DNA of 64,000 nt from Coprinellus micaceus (taxonomy: Eukaryota; Basidiomycota; Agaricomycetes; Agaricales; Psathyrellaceae), in the NCBI GenBank assembly GCA_951394405.1, contig OX596335.1, positions 4,154,001 through 4,218,000 of the forward strand. The letters are read 5' to 3'. Each line of letters starts with the position of its first letter. Positions within the stretch are counted from its first letter, which is position 1. The notes beneath the pieces were generated by a model. That model did no database searches. It was not told the DNA's origin and saw only the letters and a list, made by a program, of their open reading frames with translations. Shown in pieces: positions 55,815-64,000 of this stretch. The translations under genes and the position numbers were made by a program.

Positions 55815-58800
55815 CTACCAGCACAACCATCTCCTCTTCTTATCCCCCTTGTCCTCCTCCTTGACATCATTCTCCCGAACGACCTTCAAGAATACACTCT
55901 CCAACGTCGCCTTCTCTACAGTATACTCCGTGAAGCCTCCATGACTGGACAAAATGCTAAACAACTTCGCGAGAGTGAAGCCCTCGGAAGAGTCTATGGG
56001 CACCTCGAACCGAGTGGCGACATCATCTGCCTTCTTTGCACCAGGAATCTTCGACATTACCTCCTGGGCGCGGACGATCTCCTCTCGAGTGCGGCAGGTA
56101 AAGTGTACCTCGTACGTAGCGTAACGAGAAGCAAGAGACTCGATTGTTCCGACGGCCAGGAGACGCTTGGCGAGGATCCCGACCTGGTTTGCGAGTGCAG
56201 ATGCTTCTTCCATGGAGTCTAAAGGACGGGTCGGTGAGCATGGAGGACGTATAACGGGGGGAAGACCTACGAGTTGTAATAATCACCGCTTTGCCGACAG
56301 ACACCTTGCGCAAAGTTTCCCACATATCTCGCTTCATTTTGGGGTCGATACCAGTCGAGAATTCATCGATGAGAACGACGGCCGGATTTCCTGGAGAAAG
56401 AATGACGGCAGTGAGCACGCCAGGAGCAACAGCCAAAGCCATAATTGCCTTACCAATGAGAGCGATGGCGAGTGAGAGCTTGCGCTGATTTCCGCCAGAC
56501 AACTTGCTGGCTAACCTATCAGCGTACATATGAAGTGCAGTGCCTCGGAGGATGGCATCAACATTATCGTCGAGCTCTTGGCCTGGTGTCAGACCTTTGA
56601 GTTTGCCGTAAATGACGAGGTGTTCTCGGACGGTCAACTGTGAGTCGATAGCGGTGAACTGGGGGCAGACGCCAAGGGATGCGCGGGCCGTTTTCGGGTG
56701 TCTGACCACCGAAGTGCCGTTGATGATGATATCGCCCAGGTCGGGAATAACATCGCCGCCTATCGAAGGGGGGAGGGTCAGAACGAGTTGGCCGGCAGTG
56801 AAGAAGGTCACAGGAGACTTACGAATCATATTGAAGGTCGTGGTCTTTCCGGCTCCGTTGGGACCAAGGAGTGCAAATACGGTATTTTGAGGCAAGCTGA
56901 AGCTCACATCATCCACCACCTTGTTGTCGCCGTATGTCTTCGACACATCCAGTACCCTAAGAAGGTCGTCGGAGTTCTCCGCATGCTCGGCCGCAGCAAG
57001 CACGTCCTCCTTGCTTGACTTCTCCCCCTCCTTGAGTTGCCTAATATCCCGGAGTCGACGTGCAGTCCGTGATCCAGATTCAGCCCAGATGAGAGCCCCA
57101 AACAAGATGAATATGGAGATGAAGAGGTAAAGGATAGGGCCGCCGTATCGCTGAATCGCGCCCATGCTGCCCGTAGTCACGACCCCACCCCCGTCGCAAA
57201 GCAGCGAGAACAAATTGACCGAAATGAGAGCTGCGCGAGTCTATGACACCTTTAGCGAGCGCCCGCACAACACGCCGGGAGGACTTAGGGCTTACCACAC
57301 TGTTAACAGGGGCAATGATCGATATAGTCCAGTGAATAATCGATATCTGCTTATTGGCGTCCGACGTTTTGCCATAGGTGAGGACAAGGAGGTAGCCGAT
57401 GAGATACAGCTGAGGTATGATCATTACGCATCAGCAACAGTTCACGGCATAGCCCGTACGGACAAACTTACAATGAAGATAATAAACTGATACCCCGCGA
57501 CCGCAGCAAACGCAGCCAGAGGCGAGCTTACGGCGAGTGAGATGCAATACGCGAACAGCGCAGCTGCTATCCCGTACAAGACCATGATGAACCACTGTAT
57601 TTCGACCATCAGAAGTGTGGAAGCGAAAGCGATGAGACATACATGCCAGGAATCCTAGACCCGAGAAGTTGTCCGGAGTAGCGGCAGCGAAAACGACGGT
57701 GATAATCGTTGAAATGACCACGACAGTAATCGTGTCGAACATCAAATGTCCCAGCCACAGGCCAATAGGGTTCGACAGGCCGTTCGACATTTGCATCGCC
57801 TGCACCGCGGACTTCCGTTCCCTAGAGACGTAAAGGGCGTAGAAGGCGGGGTATACGGCCTATCCAACGGTGAATAGTGGTCGAAGAAAATACAGAGACG
57901 AAGCTCACCATCACAGCACCGAAAAAGATGAGCCACTTCAGCGAGATCAGAGTCCCAGCAGCTCTGGCGGGGAAAGGGGCAAAGCTAGGGTTGATAAGGA
58001 TAGGTGCACTAGGCGTCGTTCCCGAGGCAGCCAGTGCTCTCGCATACAGTACGTTAGACACCAAGTTCAGCAACCCTAAACCCATGTACCCAGGAGGAGA
58101 AGCCTCCCAGGCAAAGAGGGTCTCATTCGACTCCGTATCGAACGAGATCCCGCCGGTCGTCATTTGCTGGTAGCTTTGCTCGATGTCACTGATGAACGTT
58201 GCCCTGTCAGACACGTTTCTGTACTGGAAACTTGCCCCAAGGCTTGCAAGCTGCGCGGCGGAAGGGGCAATGATGCTCTCGATGAGGCCGGGGGGTGAGA
58301 TGAGCAAGGCAGACTCAGGGGATGACCGGTCAGGGACAAAGAAAGCGGTGGGCAGGAAGAGCGGGAGGGATACGATTCGACGGAGTGGAGCAGTGCAGGA
58401 TTGTGACCTGCCGCGGATGAAGATGAGAGGTATACAGGCCCCAGCCAATGCGATTCCAATGGTTAAGATTGGCGTTAGCCAACTCCTTCTCGAAATTAGA
58501 AGACGCTTTTGGAATATCGTGAGTGCCTGCCAGAAAGGTGACACAGGGCGCCCGTTGGCGAGATTGAGGGAAGCGTCGACTTCTGTGCCAGGTGCAAAGG
58601 CGCCTTTCGCGGAGGCATTATTATCTCTGGAAAGGCCTCGTTCCGTTCCCTTTTCGAGAGATGGCGAGCCCGCGACCTCAATGTTGTTTTTCACCATCAA
58701 ATCGAGGAAGATATCCTCGATAGTTGTCCCGAGAACATCATAAGAGACGACGCCATGTGCAGCACCTTCACGATCCAAAAACTCCAGCAGTTCCTGGACG

Positions 58801-61459
58801 TCTTTAGGATCTTTGGACTTGAGGTGGTAGACAATTTGGCTGGGGGTGGGCGACGACGTGTGGGCGTGAGGTGCAACCCGTTGGAAGGTATCCAGAAGTT
58901 CCCCATGGGCAGCTGCGTTGACCTTCTCCCCGTCTCCGTGACTGAAGGTGACCTGGATGGAATAACCTTCACCAAGATCTCGCTTGAGGGCCACAGGGGC
59001 ATCTGATGCGATGAGCTTGCCAGGGGCGGCGAGAATTGCGATGTGGTCTGCTAGCAAGTCTGCTTCGTCCAGGAACTAGAATCGAGTTAACAAACGTAGG
59101 ATGGTGTAGCATGTTAAGCGAACTCACATGGGTGGTAAAGACGATCGCGCGGTCATCTCTGAAAGACGTGAGAGTCCTCCATAAAGCACGTCTACTCAGA
59201 GGGTCAACTCCAGATGTGCACTCATCGACGAGGACAACTACGCTAGGTCAGCTACCGACACAGAGCCTAGGATGACGGGACGTACTCTTGGAACCCCCTA
59301 GCAACCCGATGGCCAACTGCAACTTTCTCTTTTGACCCCCAGACAGCGTCATCGCGTTCGCGTGGATTTTATTTTCTAGGTCACAGTCCCGCAACAACTG
59401 CTCAAGGTCTTCATCCTTATCCGAGTTGTGGGACCACTTCACGGCCTTCCACACCCGGAGCGTTTGAAGGCAGGTTAAATCGGGGAATAGGACATTCTTT
59501 TGAGGGACAATACCCAAAGTTCCGCGAGGCGGGCGTCGTTGACCACCTTCAAACACAACGTCCCCACCGGTCTGTCCATCGAGGCCGCTGATGATCCCGA
59601 GCGAAGTCGATTTTCCAGCGCTAAGGCGAAGTCTTGGTTAGCCTTAAGGGGTCAAAACGTACGCATGAAAAATGACGAACCCGTTCGAACCCAGAAGAAC
59701 GAAGACCCCGGTCTTCGGTACGTCGAAACTGAGATCGTTCACGGCGGTGACATTGCCCTTCGAGCTCCATCTCGAGGTTCTGAACACCTTGTTAAGGTGG
59801 CGGACGGAGATGGCGACGTCTTCAAGAGGTGGCTCGGTTACTTCGTTCCGGCTCTTCTTGGGGAACTTGGCGTCATACATATATCTTTCCAGAAGGACGG
59901 CAAGATAGGGCCAAAGGAAGATGTTGATCTATAGGAACATGCCGTTAAGCTATGGTCGGCGGGGGATTGGGAATAAGGACACTCACAATGGCAACAAGTA
60001 TGAGAGGAAGGACGACCAGGCCATTATCTGGGTCCTTCTTGAGGACGTTTGTGGCCCAGAGCTGGTTTTCCCACCCTGCGATAGCTCGAATAACGAAAAC
60101 GTAGAATGCTGGCGGTAGGATGAGGGTAAAGATGCAGGCACCGATAGTCGACGCCTTTCCAAACGCGAGCGCGATAACTGAAATGATGATGGCAAGGAAC
60201 GTTGTCACAACCGCTGCCAGTTGAGGGCTCTTACCGAACGGAGCTGCAACAAAAAACGACCAACTGGCGAGGAGGAATCCGAAGAGGATGTGGACGACGA
60301 CGATGAGACCAACGTTGGACTCTGCGTAGATGCGAGATCCCCAGATAGCGCCGACTATGACCCAAGCTGGTAGGTACGTCAGAGAAACGCTCAGGTGCCA
60401 GGATCTGTGGCGTTCATCAGGATCCAGTGCTTGAAAGCCGGGATTGTGTGCAATGACGTACAGAATACGTGCTTTGTCCAATAAGCCCATGACCTTCATA
60501 TGGGCCGTTGTCAGGGCCGCCCTTTCAGAGGACACTGCACCAGGAAGTTGGTATGTTACGCCCACGAACGCAATGACACTGGGTAGGGGTCAGAGAGCCC
60601 CCGATGATCGAAACGAGCAACTCACAAGGCCAGCACAAGTAATTCTCGAACTGCACGAACGTAGTCGAGGCGAACCCTAGTTTTCTGCTCCTCGTTCGTC
60701 TCCTGAGTGAACGGCCATTCCTGGGGTGTCGGCATCTGCACGCCAGTCTGGATCTCGATGATGGCCTAGAAAGGTGGTCAACAATAGAGTTCTCTCCGCA
60801 GTCTGGGATGCTCACGCTGTCGATTGCCCATTGCAGGGGGAGTATCCTCTTTTCAAAGTCGCTGGTATGCTTATCCACGTTAATGTAGACGAGCCCAGCG
60901 TCTGCGTAGATGGTATAGTTCACGGGCGAGGACCCAGAGCTCGGGGTGTCAAAGAAGGCAACTGCGGCGAAGCATTGCGAGTATAGGTTGAAGTTCTGGG
61001 GGCACTGCGTGGGTATTTCGCTGGCCGAGCTGACCTGCTTGACGGATGCGAGCTGGGCAGGGCTGAAGGACGATGTGATGCGGCTCATGATATCTACTGG
61101 GGCGATTCCACTTGCGCCATTCGTGTTGTCCGCCCAGACGAAGGCGAGTGCGGGGTCGAATTGTTCATTAAGGGTGTATATGGATGCGGGTTTGCCGATC
61201 CCGTACTAGACGCGTTCAGTACCAAAGTATGAGGGAACGAAAGACCCTCGCACCTCGTTAAGTTTATTCAAGAAAAGCTGCGCGTATGCGAGAAATGCGC
61301 CATAGATAACTGGGAGAATGAAGCTTCTACAGATATTCAACTAGAACGAGTCAATACCCCGCGAATGGGCAAGGGGCATGCACTCACGATAGGCTTTTGC
61401 CAAAGGCCAATCCAGTTCTTCCATATCAGTGCTCTAAACTGTGTCCAGAAGAGGCCCAT
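55815..61459 (-). CDS. Full-size ABCA-type ABC transporter, copy 1
   Basis: A full-length ABC transporter of the ABCA (lipid-exporter) type, two membrane domains and two ATPase domains in one 1612-aa chain. Sixteen exons: 61388-61459, 61254-61340, 60816-61205, 60626-60765, 59987-60578, 59681-59928, 59286-59620, 59128-59237, 57909-59075, 57647-57859, 57472-57594, 57296-57409, 56823-57240, 56454-56759, 56271-56390, 55815-56218. After the first helix comes a lumenal loop (with NYTIYADAGLVYINVDKHTS), then six helices. NBD1 has GVFVLLGSNGAGKSTS, MTLSGGQKRKLQLAIGLLGG and VLVDECTSGVDPLSRRALW. A second membrane half follows. NBD2 has VFALLGPNGAGKTTTFNMIR, KLSGGNQRKLSLAIALIGNP and VLIDEFSTGIDPKMKRDMWE. 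The regulatory tail (EVHFTCRTREEIVRAQEVMS) is ABCA-typical. Intron 10 (57595-57646) has a GC donor where the tandem copy has GT. Substrate unknown, probably lipid. Confidence 0.94.
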
Positions 61460-62157
61460 TGTCGTCTACTAGTTTCGCGAACCTCCCCCTGGCATTCCTG
61501 GTGGGTATGAAGAAAAGAGAGAATGGGCGCCGACTGCGGGGAGATACAGGTGGTGGTAAAGGTCAATATTGAAATTTCACAACTGTCCTTGCCTAGAGAT
61601 GTACAGCCCTACCGGATGTTATTATGATCTTGATCTTGGTGTATATAAGTTCTCCTTGGATCGGCTTGGGGGCTCTGGACAAAGCATCCATGTTGAGATT
61701 TGCTCACTGCTGATTCCACCCGGGGCCCGTTTGGAACCTCCGCCTTGTCAGCGCTCGCCGTTTATCCGATACGCCAGGCCATATGCTTCCAGAGCCAGAG
61801 AGCGTCGAACATTCGCCAATCGCAGTCTCTGTATCGCTGGTCGCTCTCGCTGTGAGCGCGTATGAACGTGAACATGGAGGCCAGCAGACGATGAGTAGGT
61901 CGACGTTGGTGGAGAACTCGCGGGCGCCTCTTCTAGAGTTCGGAAGATGCCGAGTGCCAAGCGGCACAAGCAACGCGGCCCCTATTTCGCGAAACGCGTC
62001 AATATTGCAAGGTGAGTGCGCGACCTCAAGGCGCCGACTTTATGGAATTTGGGACCTAGTATGATGATCCAGCAATGACCTTATGGACCCGCTCTAGATG
62101 GTATGGCACAGCTGGTGGTAACAAACGGGCAAAGAAACAATGGTATGGTATGGCCCA
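61460..62157. other. Intergenic spacer between tandem ABCA genes
   Basis: 698 bp holding the promoter of copy 1 and the terminator of copy 2. A TATA-like gtatataag lies at 61641-61649 (reading ttatatac on the gene's strand), about 185 bp upstream of the copy-1 ATG. No gene is supported. Confidence 0.5.
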
Positions 62158-64000
62158 CTAGACGCACCCCCAGCTCCTTCTCCTCTTGTCTGCATTATCC
62201 TCCTCCTGGACGTCATTCTCCCGAACAACCTTCAAAAATACGCTCTCCAATGTCGCCTTTTCCACAGTGTACTCCGTGAAATCCCCATGGCCCGATAAAG
62301 TGCTGAACAACTTTGCGAGAGTGAATCCTTCCGAAGAGTCAATGGGTACTTCAAATCGAGTCGCGACGTCGTCCGTCTTCTTCGCACCAGGAATATTTGA
62401 CATTACCGCCTGAGCGCGGACGATGTCTTCTCGGGTACGGCAGGTGAAATGTACCTCGTATGTAGCGTAACGAGATGTGAGAGAATCGACTGTTCCGACG
62501 GCCAGGAGGCGTTTTGCAAGGATTCCCACCGTGTTCGCGAGAGCGGAAGCCTCTTCCATGGAGTCTGGAAAATGGACATTGGGGACCGATTGCAGCATCA
62601 TGAGAGGAATGGGGCTCACGAGTCGTAATAATCACAACTTTACCAGCGGATACCTTGCGCAAGGTTTCCCACATGTCTCGCTTCATCCTGGGGTCAACGC
62701 CACTTGAGAACTCATCGATGAGGATGACAACCGGATTTCCTGGGGGCGTGATCAGTGTGCGGTCTGTAGTAGCCGAAGTCATGAAAGCACTCACCTATGA
62801 GGGCGATAGCCAGTGAGAGTTTCCGCTGATTTCCTCCAGACAGCTTGCTGGCCAGCCTGTCCGCGTAGGTGTGGAGAGCTGTGCTTTTAAGGACGGTTTC
62901 GACGTTGTCATCGAGTTCTTTCCCCACAAGAAGGCCCTTGAGTTTTCCATAAATGATAAGATGCTCTCGGACAGTCAGCTGCGAATCGATGGCAGTAAAC
63001 TGGGGGCAGACACCAAGGGATGTACGAGCCATCTTCGGGTGCCTGACCACCGAAGCGCCGTCGATCATGATGTCGCCCATGTCGGGAACAACATCGCCAC
63101 CTGCGGTGAACCACGGGGTCAGAATAGGTCGAGAGATGCGTTGCAATACTTACGAATCATATTGAAGGTCGTCGTCTTTCCAGCTCCGTTGGGACCAAGG
63201 AGCGCAAAGACGGTGTCCCTGGGCAAACCAAAGCTAACATTGTCCACCACCTTGCTATCGCCGTACGCCTTCGAGGCATCTAAAACTCTCAGGAGGTCGC
63301 CCGAGCTTTCTGCATTCTCAGCTGCAGTAGATGAACCTTCCTGCCTCGACGTCCGCCACCCCTTGAGCTTCCCAAAATCCGTGCACCTTCGTACGGCGCG
63401 TGGCCCAGACTCGGCCCATACGAGAGCGCCGAACAGGGTGAAGATGGAGATGAAGAGGTAAAGGATAGGCCCTCCAAATCTTTGCATCGCGCCCATGCGA
63501 GAGGTGTTCACGACTTCATTCCCATCACAAAGGAGCGAAAACAAATTGACCGAAACGAGAGCTGCGCGAGTCTGTGTAGTCGTAAGCAATTGTTCCTAGA
63601 GCAGCAGGGCCGTACGTACCAGGCTGTTCACGGGGGCAAGAATAGATACAGTCCAATGGATAAGCGATATTTGCTTGTGGGCCTGCGACGTCTTGCCATA
63701 GGTGAGCACCAAGAGATACCCGCACATGTAGAGCTGTAACATGAGAAGACACATGAGTGGTAGCCGTAGTAAGACCGTCGCCATACGTACAAGGAACGCA
63801 ATGAACTGGTAACCCGCAGCTGCAGCAAAGGCTGCCAGGGGTGAGCTCACAACAAGCGAAACACAGTACGCAAATAGCGCAGAGGCGATGCCGTGCAACA
63901 CCATGGTCAACCACTGTTTTCCTGCGGTTAGTCACAGTAAACACTGAAACGACAAGCCGTATGCATACCAGGAATCCAAGCCCAGAGAAGTTACTTGCAG
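62158..64000 (-). CDS. ABCA-type ABC transporter, copy 2 (C-terminal part; continues beyond the right edge)
   Basis: Only the second half is in the window: the last helices of membrane domain 2, NBD2 and the C-terminal tail. The frame enters in an exon at 63969-64000 (..GLGFL) and follows the same intron positions as copy 1. NBD2 shows VFALLGPNGAGKTTTFNMIR, VCPQFTAIDSQLTVREHLII, KLSGGNQRKLSLAIALIG and VILIDEFSSGVDPRMKRDMW. The tail matches copy 1 closely (SRYATYEVHFTCRTRED, TRFEVPIDSSEGFTLAKLFS, EKATLESVFLKVVRENDV) and ends RRRSWGCV. High similarity and shared intron positions indicate a tandem duplication. No stop or frame break was seen in the visible part, so both copies are probably functional. 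Confidence 0.92.

Noticed and set aside
1..64000. tRNA genes, CRISPR arrays, secondary-metabolite core enzymes
   Set aside because: No B-box-like ggttcgaatcc context, no spaced repeats, and no PKS/NRPS/terpene synthase motif seen on either strand.

Overview
The window is nuclear DNA from a filamentous basidiomycete fungus, most likely Agaricomycotina. Almost every gene is cut by many short introns (about 50-75 nt, GT-AG, CTGAC/CTGAT-like branch points near the 3' end). The gene set fits: a class IV chitin synthase, a DASH/Dam1 subunit, a Whi2-like BTB protein, GRAM-VASt sterol transporter, a G-alpha with a long insertion, and several secreted cysteine-rich proteins. I cannot name the species. 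No tRNA, rRNA, CRISPR array or intact transposon was recognised. All multi-exon models were spliced by eye; except where noted they keep one open frame whose total length is a multiple of three.

Layout from left to right: G-alpha-like GTPase (+); RidA family protein (+); proteasome subunit alpha-5 (-), convergent with RidA; inositol-monophosphatase family enzyme (+), divergent from the proteasome gene over 223 bp; DASH subunit Ask1 (+); three intronless tandem paralogues for small secreted cysteine-rich proteins with hydrophobic tails (+), the most novel-looking locus here; GRAM/VASt sterol transporter (-); an orphan lysine-rich protein (-); DAL5-type MFS permease (-); GNAT acetyltransferase (+); class IV chitin synthase (+); Whi2-like BTB protein (+); secreted cysteine-rich/mucin-like protein (-); intron-dense serine-rich orphan (+); GH47 alpha-mannosidase (-); Sec14/CRAL-TRIO protein (+); half-size ABC exporter with two apparent reading-frame breaks (-); signal-peptide type I membrane protein of unknown role (+); and two head-to-tail ABCA-type transporters (-), the second running off the right edge.

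Functionally the window mixes housekeeping genes (proteasome, DASH, RidA, IMPase) with many genes of the secretory pathway and cell surface (chitin synthase, ER mannosidase, sterol and phospholipid transfer proteins, ABC transporters, secreted cysteine-rich proteins). This is gene content only; I see no evidence of a co-regulated cluster. Gene-poor stretches of 2-2.8 kb (3.2-5.4, 22.0-24.3, 26.3-28.3, 29.2-31.3 and 39.1-41.8 kb) hold no gene I can support.
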